A program made the position numbers and the translations under genes. A DNA stretch of 64,000 bases, taken from contig JAVJTT010000007.1 of assembly GCA_040220135.1 (NCBI GenBank), positions 62,001-126,000 on the forward strand, read 5' to 3'. Origin of the DNA: CAJXMH01 sp040220135 (GTDB taxonomy: Bacteria; Bacteroidota; Bacteroidia; Flavobacteriales_E; Vicingaceae). Under the pieces are notes generated by a model, which worked only from the letters and a program-made list of their open reading frames with translations, had not been told where the DNA came from and searched no databases. Positions 48,117 through 56,972 of the stretch are shown piece by piece (position 1 is the stretch's first letter; each line of letters begins with the position of its first letter).

Positions 48117-49424
48117 TTACTTAAGAACAACTTTACCTACTTGCCTATTATCATAATCATTTTCATTGACAATAATAAGGTAATAACCACTATCATACTG
48201 ATTTAAATCTATAGTTAGGCGGTCGCCTTGCCCGTTATTCTTGGCGCGATATATTTCTTTACCAGTTAAAGTAAGTATTACAATATCATTGATTAACACT
48301 TCATTTTGTGTATGAATTTGGAAATTACCATCTGTAGCACTTGGTGTTATTTCTAATAATTTTACTTCTCCTAAATTTCTTTGTTCATCAATTTCATAAT
48401 TAATCCCACTTTCAAAATAAGGTGTTTGTTCATCTCCACCTTTTCGAACTAAACCACCTGCAAAGCCTCCTCCATCATCTATAGGATCTGTAAAGTCATC
48501 GAGATAAATAGTTACATCAGTGCAAACAACCTCGCTACAACATTGGGCCGTTACAGGGTCAAAATTGTAAACAGACAAACAAACAGGATAAACTACGCTA
48601 TCAACCCCCACAGTATTTATAGCATAAGTATGGTTTAAATTTTGGCTTGTTGAAGTATTACCATCTCCCAATTCCCAATGAAAATCTATAGAATTGATAT
48701 AACCACTAGGTAAACCCTGCACATTGAAAGTATATGGATTTGTTCCGTTAACTTCAATTTCTGCATATTCAAGAACATCACAAGGACTATCTGCTGTTTT
48801 AATACAAACATCATCCATGATATACTCAGAATGTGAACTTGAATTTGTAGTCACTTCAAAATTAACAGGATGAAACCACAACTGACTATAATTCTGAGAA
48901 GCGGTAAATGACTTCTTTACAACAACATAAAGCCCTCCATTTACATTGTGCCATAGTCCTGTAGATTTCCAAGGCTGAATAGTCAATGATTGATTTCCTG
49001 CAGATGAGGGACGACTTGGATTTAAAACTCCAGAATAATCTGGTGTAAGACCATTTGAAAGTTCTACTCGAAATTCAGCGTTCTGCCAAGTCGTATCTAT
49101 CATCCATAATTTATAGGTGAGTTCATAGGTTTTTCCAGCAACAAAAGAATAATTAGTATATACTCCTTCACTATAAGGACCCTGAGCAAAAAAACTCATA
49201 TATGTTGTTGGCGTTGTAAGCGTTACCGGGGCACCATGAGACACGAACCAATTATCGAGTGAGTCATTGATCCAGGTAACCATAGCGGAATTTGAGGTAT
49301 TGTTATTTACAGGCCCTGTAAAGGATTCAAAGTTTCCATTTACATTTTCGCATTGAGCTGATACTTGGATAGTTAATAAAATAGCCAGACCAAAACAAAA
49401 TAGATTTATTATTTTCTTTGTCAT
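48117..49424 (-). CDS. Secreted PKD-domain protein with T9SS sorting domain (paralogue 1)
   Basis: 435 residues. Signal peptide to about VSAQ (residue 23). A beta-sandwich domain (about 25-210) includes CENVNGNFESF, SLDNWFVSHGAP and SLTIQPWKSTGLW. A PKD domain (about 218-305) includes FHWELGDGNTSTSQNLNHTY and ends QCCSEVVCTDVTI. A DDGGGFAGG linker leads to the C-terminal sorting domain (about 360-435). Three such genes lie in tandem; this is the last in transcription order. Ligand or activity unknown; the N-terminal domain resembles carbohydrate-binding or choice-of-anchor folds only in general layout. Confidence 0.8.
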   Translation of the reverse strand: MTKKIINLFCFGLAILLTIQVSAQCENVNGNFESFTGPVNNNTSNSAMVTWINDSLDNWFVSHGAPVTLTTPTTYMSFFAQGPYSEGVYTNYSFVAGKTYELTYKLWMIDTTWQNAEFRVELSNGLTPDYSGVLNPSRPSSAGNQSLTIQPWKSTGLWHNVNGGLYVVVKKSFTASQNYSQLWFHPVNFEVTTNSSSHSEYIMDDVCIKTADSPCDVLEYAEIEVNGTNPYTFNVQGLPSGYINSIDFHWELGDGNTSTSQNLNHTYAINTVGVDSVVYPVCLSVYNFDPVTAQCCSEVVCTDVTIYLDDFTDPIDDGGGFAGGLVRKGGDEQTPYFESGINYEIDEQRNLGEVKLLEITPSATDGNFQIHTQNEVLINDIVILTLTGKEIYRAKNNGQGDRLTIDLNQYDSGYYLIIVNENDYDNRQVGKVVLK

Positions 49425-49489
49425 ATAATTAAATTTTAATCTTCATAATTCTCTAGAACTAGCGGTTAAACCTTATTTTCCCAAACTAA

Positions 49490-50425
49490 CTAACCACCGG
49501 CTACTCCACCACCATCATCAATTGGGTCTATAGGATCGCTGGGTTCGATTACCACATCAGTACATATAACCTCGTGGCAACATTGTGATGTAGTCGGATC
49601 AAAGTAATATACTGTTAAACAAACTGTATACGTAATACTGCCCGGTCCTACTACATCAAGAGAATAATCATGACTGACAGACAGACCACTTGCTGTATTT
49701 CCGTCTCCAAAATCCCAATTAAAACCAAGAAATTCATATAAATCATTTGGCAAACCTGATACATTAAAAGTGAATGGCTCAGTTCCAGCTACCTCAATTG
49801 TAGAGTGTTTGATCATTTCACATGGATCATCAATATTTTTTATACAAATATCATCTATTCGACAAGCTGCCTGGCCTGTTTGGGGAATTGCACTCAAATA
49901 AGGGTAAAACCAAAGTTGATTATAATTTTGAGAAGCAGTAAAGGTTTCAGTTATTGTAATCCAACTGTTGGTGCCTGACCATGCCTGGGTAGTTAATGAT
50001 TGATTCCCAATAGGTGTCGGCATAGCTGTAGATGGTCCATTAACAGGTGCAAGACCATTAGATAGTTCTACTCTAAACTGTGATATTGGATTAGAAGTAG
50101 CATCCATCCACAATTTATAACTTACCTCATAGATTTCACCGGCGATAAAGGGATATAAAGTAAATACTCCTTCTCCAACATCTGAAAATGACCACATCCA
50201 CATGTGATTGGTTGGCGAAACCATTGTAGACGGAGTTCCATGACTTACATACCAGTTGTCTAAACTATTATTGATCCAAGGGTTATCATTTGCAATAACT
50301 GTTGGTGTATTGAAAGACTCAAAATCACCATTGATATTATCACATGATGTTGATTGAGCTGATGCCTGAAAACTAGAAATCATTCCAGTTACAATCCCTA
50401 ATAGTATTATTATTTTCTTAATCAT
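49490..50425 (-). CDS. Secreted PKD-domain protein lacking the T9SS sorting domain (paralogue 2)
   Basis: 311 residues. It has the same signal peptide, N-terminal domain (CDNINGDFESF, SLDNWYVSHGTP) and PKD domain (FNWDFGDGNTASGLSVSHDY, QCCHEVICTDVVI) as its two neighbours. It stops at DPIDDGGGVAGG, exactly where they enter the linker to the sorting domain. Only 65 bases separate its stop from the next gene, so the roughly 110-residue C-terminal domain is deleted, not just out of frame. Without it the product should stay in the periplasm or be secreted another way. Confidence 0.78.
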   Translation of the reverse strand: MIKKIIILLGIVTGMISSFQASAQSTSCDNINGDFESFNTPTVIANDNPWINNSLDNWYVSHGTPSTMVSPTNHMWMWSFSDVGEGVFTLYPFIAGEIYEVSYKLWMDATSNPISQFRVELSNGLAPVNGPSTAMPTPIGNQSLTTQAWSGTNSWITITETFTASQNYNQLWFYPYLSAIPQTGQAACRIDDICIKNIDDPCEMIKHSTIEVAGTEPFTFNVSGLPNDLYEFLGFNWDFGDGNTASGLSVSHDYSLDVVGPGSITYTVCLTVYYFDPTTSQCCHEVICTDVVIEPSDPIDPIDDGGGVAGG

Positions 50426-50469
50426 TTTTTGTGTTTTTTAATTATCTATTCAATTGTGCTATTTCAATT

Positions 50470-51795
50470 TTAAGGAAGGATAAAAACCTTTTCTGCCTGA
50501 ATTTTCTTACCATTATTTTGATTTGAGATTATAATGTAAGTCCCGGGTTCAATATGCTGTAGGTCCATTGTCAATTCATCATTTTGTGCCACATTGGTAA
50601 GTTGATGTACAAGCATGCCTTCTAATGAATAAACCAAAACTTCATTTATTAATTCCTCACTTAAAGTTTGTACCTGAAACATCCCTTTCGAAGGGTTCGG
50701 ATTAATAAGTAGTTTGCTTTGACCGGCTAAATTCTCAATAGGTTCAGTTTCATAATTGAGTCCGCTTTCAAAGTAAGGCCTAGTTTGATTTCCGTTATGG
50801 CGTACTAAGCCTCCTGCTACACCACCACCTCCATCATCTATGGGGTCTATTGGATCACCCATATAAATTGTAACATCAGTACAAACAACCTCGCTACAGC
50901 ATTGGGCAGTTACAGGATCAAAATAGTAAACAGACAAACAAACAGGATAAACAACACTATCAACTCCTACTACATTCAAGGAGTATGTGTGGTCAAAACT
51001 CTGAGCTGAGGATGAGTTTCCGTCTCCAAAATCCCAATAGTAACTAATAGAATTAACAAATCCATTAGGTACCCCATTTACATTGAATGTATATGGATTG
51101 GTTCCGGTGACTTCAATTTCTGCATATTTAAGCACATCACAAGGATTTGAAATAGTATTGACACAACAGTCGTCTATCATAAGTTCTGAACCAAAATCAT
51201 TATTAATTAGATAAAACCACAACTGATTATAGTTCTGTGAAGCGGTAAACGTTTTCTTCATATGAAAATAAGCGCCACCATAGGTTCCAACATTTGAATA
51301 ACTTTCGCTTAGTAAAAGTTGATTTTGTGTAAATGATGGAGGGATTTGCACTATGGTGCCCGAATAGTCTTTTGATATCCAATTAGATAGCTCTACTCGA
51401 AAATCTGTATTTGGACGACCAACGGAACTTTTCATCCAAATATTAAAGGTGATTTCATAAGTTTTTCCTCCAATAAAAGAATAGTTGGTGTAAATACCGG
51501 TGCTATTTGGAATCGACGCATCAAAACTCATATAGTTAGTGGGTGTATAATTTGAGTTTTGTGGAGGAGGTGGTGGAGGAAGAGTTAAAGGAGCTCCATG
51601 AGACACATACCAATTATCTAATGAGTCATTAATCCATGAAACTATAGATGTATTAGGAGGTTGGTTATTTAAAGATCCTGAGAAAATTTCAAAACCACCA
51701 TTATTATTTTCGCATTGGTTTGTTTGTGCTACTAGCTGTGTACTCAGAAAGAACATTATCCCTATCCAAAATAGATCCTTTAATTTTTGTTTCAT
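50470..51795 (-). CDS. Secreted PKD-domain protein with T9SS sorting domain (paralogue 3)
   Basis: 441 residues. Signal peptide to about LVAQ (residue 24). The N-terminal beta domain contains CENNNGGFEIF, SLDNWYVSHGAP and a proline run PPPPPP near residue 75. A PKD domain follows (YYWDFGDGNSSSAQSFDHTY, QCCSEVVCTDVTI), and the linker and full sorting domain end it (LLINPNPSKGMFQVQTL). It is first of the three-gene tandem in transcription order, divergent from the metallopeptidase gene. The proteins probably form or bind surface structures; function unknown. Confidence 0.8.
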   Translation of the reverse strand: MKQKLKDLFWIGIMFFLSTQLVAQTNQCENNNGGFEIFSGSLNNQPPNTSIVSWINDSLDNWYVSHGAPLTLPPPPPPQNSNYTPTNYMSFDASIPNSTGIYTNYSFIGGKTYEITFNIWMKSSVGRPNTDFRVELSNWISKDYSGTIVQIPPSFTQNQLLLSESYSNVGTYGGAYFHMKKTFTASQNYNQLWFYLINNDFGSELMIDDCCVNTISNPCDVLKYAEIEVTGTNPYTFNVNGVPNGFVNSISYYWDFGDGNSSSAQSFDHTYSLNVVGVDSVVYPVCLSVYYFDPVTAQCCSEVVCTDVTIYMGDPIDPIDDGGGGVAGGLVRHNGNQTRPYFESGLNYETEPIENLAGQSKLLINPNPSKGMFQVQTLSEELINEVLVYSLEGMLVHQLTNVAQNDELTMDLQHIEPGTYIIISNQNNGKKIQAEKVFILP

Positions 51796-52152
51796 TTTTT
51801 AGGTATTTATCGTTTAGATAATTCGATGTAAATATTGAGCCTAATTCAAACCAAATCAATATACAATTCACGAAACGTTCCACTCAATTTGCAAAAGATC
51901 AATCTGAATTCAGGGGAACTTGAATTCATTTCTTAAGTAGAGCCTAAGTCAATAACTCATACATATAACTTGTGATGGATTATGAGGGTGTATTTAAAGG
52001 TTAAATAATCACTTACGGATCAACTTTAATAAATCAAATTCTACAAAGTCTAATCATAGCTCAGTAAACTCAAATTATCCGTCCATAAATTGGCTATTGT
52101 AATAACTTGAGATAGAACGTTCATTCGAGGTGAATCTTAAAATTCTTTCACC
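51796..52152. other. Divergent intergenic region, no gene seen
   Basis: 357 AT-rich bases between the PKD gene trio (minus) and the metallopeptidase gene (plus). I found no ORF with coding character, no strong hairpin and no exact TAnnTTTG box close to either ATG. It presumably holds both promoters and any binding sites of the nearby LytTR regulator. Confidence 0.5.
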
Positions 52153-55100
52153 ATGAAATCTTTACAAAAAAATCAAGATCAACGTTCCTTTAGCTTTATT
52201 TTTAACCATCTTTTTCTAAGATTATTAAATGGGAATTTTCTTATCTCTACTATTGAGAATAGCCCTAAATTAAGGGCTCTTTTATCAAGTAAACTTTTAA
52301 TATTGGTTGTGTTGTCTTTTTTGGCTACAGAAGTAAAATCAACCCAAAAAGTAACAAAAAGTTCAAGGAGTAGCACCTATCAATTGTTAAACTTAAAAGG
52401 TGTGCCCTTACCACAAGATTTTAATTATGATATAAAGGAAAGATTGGGCTTTAATCCTAAACTGGAATTTAAAGTTGAAGAAGACTTTAAAGATGATTTA
52501 GGGCAACGACATATACGAACTCAGCTTCTATATAATGAGGTTCCATTAGAAGGAGCCTTAGTTAAATTTCACTATGGTAGTCAAGGGCAATTACTTAGCA
52601 TATCGGGTATACGACCTTTAGAAATCAATGATCAGGGCTCGAAAAAACCATTGAAATCCTTTTTAATGCAAGGTATACTTGAATCAGCTGATTTAAATGA
52701 AAATAAAAAAACAGAAAAATCAGAGATCAACATTCTGGCTATTGAGCCATGTTATTACCCCATTCTTAAAAATAATGTAGTCGTTTCTTTCAATAAGGGA
52801 TATAAAGTTTTCTTTGACTTTGGAGGAAGTCAATACAGTTGTTTCTATGGTGGTGACAAAAAAATAACTAAAATCAAAACTACCTCACAACATTGTAATC
52901 TTCCGGGGTCAGTACCCGGGGGGCAAATTTCAACTTCAGCTTCTTATCTAGGAGTAATTGCCCCACCTACTAACTATGACTTATATTACAATGGTAGTCA
53001 ATATCAACCGGTAGATTTATGTAGAAATATAATCACCCATACCACAGCTACCTTCCCACCTTCAGTTCCATCTTACAGCTCACCTAACATTAACGGAGCC
53101 GTTGGATTGTACCATTGGTTTATGGGAAACTCCTATGATTATTTTGTGAACAACCATAACTACTCAGGTTTTGAAGGTATTCCCTTACACCTGGAGCTTG
53201 ATAATACAACATCTTTGGTTCCTGTTTACAGGTACGAAAACTCTAGCAATCCGCGACATGTAATCGAATTTCAATCTGACTTCGGTGCTAACCTGACCGA
53301 TATAGATATAGCTGGACATGAATTTAGTCATCTTGTAGCTCATGAGTTCTCTCAATTATATCTTGGTACGTTTGAAGCTAGCACAATCAACGAATCATTT
53401 GCTCATATTTTCGGAACGGTCTTAGAAAAAGAGGCTTTGGATGCTATTGGTCAGTATCCTACTAATTTTAATTGGGCTATGAATTTCCATTCTCCTACAG
53501 GTGGAAACCTTCCTGTTGATGATCCTCATAGTGGAAGTTACGCAGATACTTATGGAGGCCTTTATTGGAATTCTAACAGTCGAGAAGTATTGCTTGCCTA
53601 TGGATTTTATCTCCTCTCTGAAGGGAATGCTTTACCTGAAACCAATGATAATGGATACACCTACAATTTGAATGGCATCGGAATGTCAAAAGCTGCAAAT
53701 ATATTCTACAGGGCAATGCGAGTATACATGCACCCTTTTCAAGATTTTTATGACGCTAGGAAAATGGTAATTCAGTCTGCCAAAGATATTTATGGAGGCT
53801 GTTCAACCGAATACTATGAGACCATTGAGATGTTTGACGCCATAGGGATTCTGGACAATACCCACACATGCCCTACAATCGTATCTGCAAGTGTGAATGT
53901 AAACAATCAATGTAACCCTAACCCAAATGCTGGGAATATTTCTATGTGCTCTTACACCCGTTCAGGTCCAACTCCAACCCTAACTTACAGCTGGACTGGT
54001 CCTAATGGATTTACCGCCAATACTGCAAACATTACTGCTCCTTATTATGGCATTTATCATGTAACTGTAACAGCATGCGGTAACAAAACAATGAGCTTTA
54101 ACCTCAAAAAAACAGAAATAGAAAATCAATACTCTACCTCTTCAACTACGAACAGTGAACATGTAGGGGTAGATATCAAGTCAATGATCCCTATTGGTTC
54201 TCCTGATCAGTCAATGACTTTTAAAACTGGCTATTATGAGGGAGGAGATATTCAGATGGGTGGTCTGACTGCCGTAGATAACTCACCTTCAACCCGCGAT
54301 TTTTACTTAGCTTCTTATCTACCATGTGGTAAGATCGCATGGATGGTCTATTCTGACCAAGGAGACATGGAGCCTGTTGATCTTGAGATAGATCGAAACC
54401 CTACCGGACAATCATCTGCTCAAGCCGTTCTGGTGGTAAAATCACTCAACGGATCTGGTCATTTTAATCTGTGGAGGAATTATAATGGAGCTATTAGCAG
54501 TCAAGCTATTAATTATACACCCGGATGTACTAGCTTGGTTCTGGTATTCGACCTCAATGGAAACTTAGTTTGGAAATATGAAGGATTTGATCAGAGTTTA
54601 CAACAACCATTTTTAATAAACGATCTGGATATTGATGAAAATTCAACCCTCGGAAATAATGGATCTATGTATTATATAGTAGGAAGTATTGACTTTAAAG
54701 GTGCAATTCAATCATTACTTCCTAGTGGAATCTTGCATACAGAGATGATTAATCCAACAACCTGTGCGCTTGCACCATATCAATTTTGTCATATAAATGA
54801 TATGATAACTGTAAAAGCAGATAGCGAAGTACTATTTGTAGGAGGGAATAATCAGGATAGAAACAATCGTTCAATCAATGAAATTTCCATCGTTTCGCGT
54901 TTAAGAGACTTTGGAAATGGGATTTCATTCACTATACAGGCGAATAACCACTTTTATTCAACTATCTTTTCCGAGCTTAATGATATTGAGTACTCTCCAA
55001 CTCACAACTTACTCATAGTAGCAGGTACATTTACCGATGATTTAGTTGAAAATCAAACAGGCAATTGGGGCAACTTTTACAACACCCCAATAAAAGGAGA

Positions 55101-56010
55101 TCCAGACGATAAAAATGTGTTTTTCTTTAAACTCAATCCCACTGATCTTTCTTTTAATAAAGCTCCTGTATCTCCGATATATAATTACTTTGGCACGATA
55201 AGTACAGATGCAAAAACACAAGGATTAGGTTATACGAACTCTATGGAAATCATTAATCCAGAGATTCATATTGATCCACTACTTTATAGTCAAGGAACGA
55301 CCAAAACATTCTATATATCGGGACAAGTGAATTCACACGGTGGCAGAATCTGGAACACCTATGATTATAATGGTTGTCCAATGAACACTTACGATTTCTC
55401 AAGTGTGGATGTATTGCCAAGTGAGTCTTATTTCGTGGCTAGGTATCAAGAAAGAAACTGTTCAGATGTGTATGGAATAACTTACAATGGCTTCCCGGTT
55501 TCAACTTATATGAAGCCCAATACTTTTTATGCACACAAGAGTAGTAATTTACAATTTGGAGGTAGTGATTTGCTTGAGCCGGAAAGTAAAATCATCATTC
55601 ATGGTGGATTCAAAAATATTCTTGAAATTCCTGTATCAAATATTTACGTTGACGCAGGGCCTAATTCAAGATGCTTCACTACGAAGCACGATGCAACTCC
55701 TAATGGCAGAGGGCTGCCTTCTTCACGAATGAAGCACAATGATAAAGAACGCAAATCATCAGAAGCCATATTAACTTCAGATGTTCAAGTTTACCCTAAC
55801 CCCTCAACTGGGAATGTAAACATAGATTTTTCAGAAACAAGTTCCGGGGAGATAATGCTCTATGACATCTACGGGAAAGTTTTATTCTCAGGTGAATTTA
55901 GCGAACAAAGTATACCAAAAATTGATCTAAGCTCCTTTGCTAATGGAGTCTATCTATTGAACATTAAAACGCTTAGGGGCAACTCTTCTCATCGCATTGT
56001 AAAACAATAA
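52153..56010 (+). CDS. Large M4 (thermolysin-like) metallopeptidase with T9SS sorting domain
   Basis: 1285 residues. An unusual 45-residue lead precedes the membrane/signal segment (KLLILVVLSFLATEV, about 48-62). An FTP/PepSY-like propeptide follows (about 70-240). The M4 domain has HEFSH at 389-393, the zinc-ligand E414 in INESFAHIFG, and DPHSGSYADTYGGLYWNSNS as the usual downstream M4 block with its catalytic-histidine region. An Ig-like segment (about 575-660) comes next, then 500 residues of SBBP-like repeats, and finally a sorting domain (QVYPNPSTGNVNIDF, about 1210-1285). It should be exported through T9SS and activated by propeptide removal. Confidence 0.88.
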   Translation: MKSLQKNQDQRSFSFIFNHLFLRLLNGNFLISTIENSPKLRALLSSKLLILVVLSFLATEVKSTQKVTKSSRSSTYQLLNLKGVPLPQDFNYDIKERLGFNPKLEFKVEEDFKDDLGQRHIRTQLLYNEVPLEGALVKFHYGSQGQLLSISGIRPLEINDQGSKKPLKSFLMQGILESADLNENKKTEKSEINILAIEPCYYPILKNNVVVSFNKGYKVFFDFGGSQYSCFYGGDKKITKIKTTSQHCNLPGSVPGGQISTSASYLGVIAPPTNYDLYYNGSQYQPVDLCRNIITHTTATFPPSVPSYSSPNINGAVGLYHWFMGNSYDYFVNNHNYSGFEGIPLHLELDNTTSLVPVYRYENSSNPRHVIEFQSDFGANLTDIDIAGHEFSHLVAHEFSQLYLGTFEASTINESFAHIFGTVLEKEALDAIGQYPTNFNWAMNFHSPTGGNLPVDDPHSGSYADTYGGLYWNSNSREVLLAYGFYLLSEGNALPETNDNGYTYNLNGIGMSKAANIFYRAMRVYMHPFQDFYDARKMVIQSAKDIYGGCSTEYYETIEMFDAIGILDNTHTCPTIVSASVNVNNQCNPNPNAGNISMCSYTRSGPTPTLTYSWTGPNGFTANTANITAPYYGIYHVTVTACGNKTMSFNLKKTEIENQYSTSSTTNSEHVGVDIKSMIPIGSPDQSMTFKTGYYEGGDIQMGGLTAVDNSPSTRDFYLASYLPCGKIAWMVYSDQGDMEPVDLEIDRNPTGQSSAQAVLVVKSLNGSGHFNLWRNYNGAISSQAINYTPGCTSLVLVFDLNGNLVWKYEGFDQSLQQPFLINDLDIDENSTLGNNGSMYYIVGSIDFKGAIQSLLPSGILHTEMINPTTCALAPYQFCHINDMITVKADSEVLFVGGNNQDRNNRSINEISIVSRLRDFGNGISFTIQANNHFYSTIFSELNDIEYSPTHNLLIVAGTFTDDLVENQTGNWGNFYNTPIKGDPDDKNVFFFKLNPTDLSFNKAPVSPIYNYFGTISTDAKTQGLGYTNSMEIINPEIHIDPLLYSQGTTKTFYISGQVNSHGGRIWNTYDYNGCPMNTYDFSSVDVLPSESYFVARYQERNCSDVYGITYNGFPVSTYMKPNTFYAHKSSNLQFGGSDLLEPESKIIIHGGFKNILEIPVSNIYVDAGPNSRCFTTKHDATPNGRGLPSSRMKHNDKERKSSEAILTSDVQVYPNPSTGNVNIDFSETSSGEIMLYDIYGKVLFSGEFSEQSIPKIDLSSFANGVYLLNIKTLRGNSSHRIVKQ

Positions 56011-56047
56011 GCTTGTCAAACAGAGAAGAATAGACTAGCCTTTAGTT

Positions 56048-56089
56048 AAATCGCATAGAAAGATACCTTTTCTCTCTATGCGATTTTTG
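56048..56089 (+). terminator. Intrinsic terminator after the metallopeptidase gene
   Basis: AAATCGCATAGA / TCTATGCGATTT, a perfect 12-pair stem (56048-56059, 56075-56086) with a 15-base loop and a T tract. Confidence 0.85.
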
Positions 56090-56093
56090 TTTA

Positions 56094-56101
56094 TATATTT
56101 G
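56094..56101 (+). promoter_or_regulatory. -7 element for the PspC-like gene
   Basis: TATATTTG, an exact TAnnTTTG match, 20 bases before the ATG at 56122. Confidence 0.55.
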
Positions 56102-56121
56102 ATTTATAAATAACAAATCAA

Positions 56122-56272
56122 ATGATTCTAGGAGTTTCAAAATGGCTAAGTGAAAAATTAGGATGGGATGTTACTTTTATCCGCATTGCCTTTGTAGTAG
56201 CTGGTTTAATTTTTTGGCAGCGGCATAGGCCTATATATAATCCTTTGGCTGGTGAAGGTTTTATCCAAGTAA
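56122..56272 (+). pseudogene. PspC-domain small membrane protein, single-base frameshift
   Basis: The ATG frame encodes MILGVSKWLSEKLGWDVTFI through VVAGLI, the start of a PspC domain, and then turns into unrelated sequence after six T (56211-56216), running on to a stop at 56340. Removing one T continues GSGIGLYIILWLVKVLSK and stops at 56270-56272, which is exactly the expected second half of a PspC helix pair. So the gene is intact except for one extra T: either a true slippage mutation, a phase-variable tract or a sequencing error. Confidence 0.8.
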
Positions 56273-56336
56273 TAGCGAGAATAACTACCTTTTTAATAGT
56301 AGTTAGATACGATAGAGAAAAAATATCTTCGCAGTC

Positions 56337-56737
56337 ATGATTAAAACCCTAAAAACTCTAATTACATTTGCTTTCACTTTTATCGTGCTTTGTGGTCTTG
56401 TGAAAGTAAGACTGAAAGCTGCAATATTGAAAGTTCAATTCCTCCTAAAAAGTCACTAAACCCAAACGAAGACAGTAAGTTAGCCTTATTGATGCGATCT
56501 ATGTTTGAAGAGGCCGAAACGATAAGAACACAAATTGAAAATAGCAAGATTTTGAGTGCTCATGCCACCGAGCCTGAGAAAGTAACTTCCCCGGAATACA
56601 AGGTCTTAGCCCAACTATATCTCAATCAGTTTGAAGAGTTAAAGGGTACAAAAGTAAAAACAGCTGAAGTTCACTTTAAAAGCATGATTGAAAATTGCAT
56701 GAGCTGCCACCAAGAGCTTTGTAAAGGCCCATGGTGA
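56337..56737 (+). pseudogene. Lipoprotein with CxxCH haem-type motif, single-base frameshift in signal peptide
   Basis: The ATG at 56337 opens a signal peptide (MIKTLKTLITFAFTFIVL), but the mature protein is in another frame starting near 56390 (WSCESKTESCN). Adding one T to the TTT at 56389-56391 joins them as FIVLLWSCES, a normal lipobox. The mature part is helical and ends with CMSCHQELCKGP, a single CxxCH motif as in c-type cytochromes. With the frame restored the product is about 132 residues. As written, only a TTG at 56390 could start the mature part. Confidence 0.7.
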
Positions 56738-56940
56738 AGATAAAAAAAACTACAGAAGCCAATAACATTGTTGGAAATTTGTGTTTCTTGCAAGCTTATA
56801 GTTCGTCCTCATAGATTGCTAAGCGGAAGTTTAATTCTATCAATCAAAAGCTCCTTTAAAATCAAAATTTCTTTTTGCTTGTTCTTCAATTTGTAGTTAG
56901 AAACAGTGTCTCCTTCTCTTTCCCTCTCTATTTAATAAAT

Positions 56941-56948
56941 TACCTTTG
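56941..56948 (+). promoter_or_regulatory. -7 element for the pepD-mqnB-mqnD operon
   Basis: TACCTTTG, an exact TAnnTTTG match, 24 bases before the pepD ATG. The same box is present before the pepD remnant at 43880. Confidence 0.55.
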
Positions 56949-56972
56949 TGCAAAACCTCAAAAAAGAGATAA

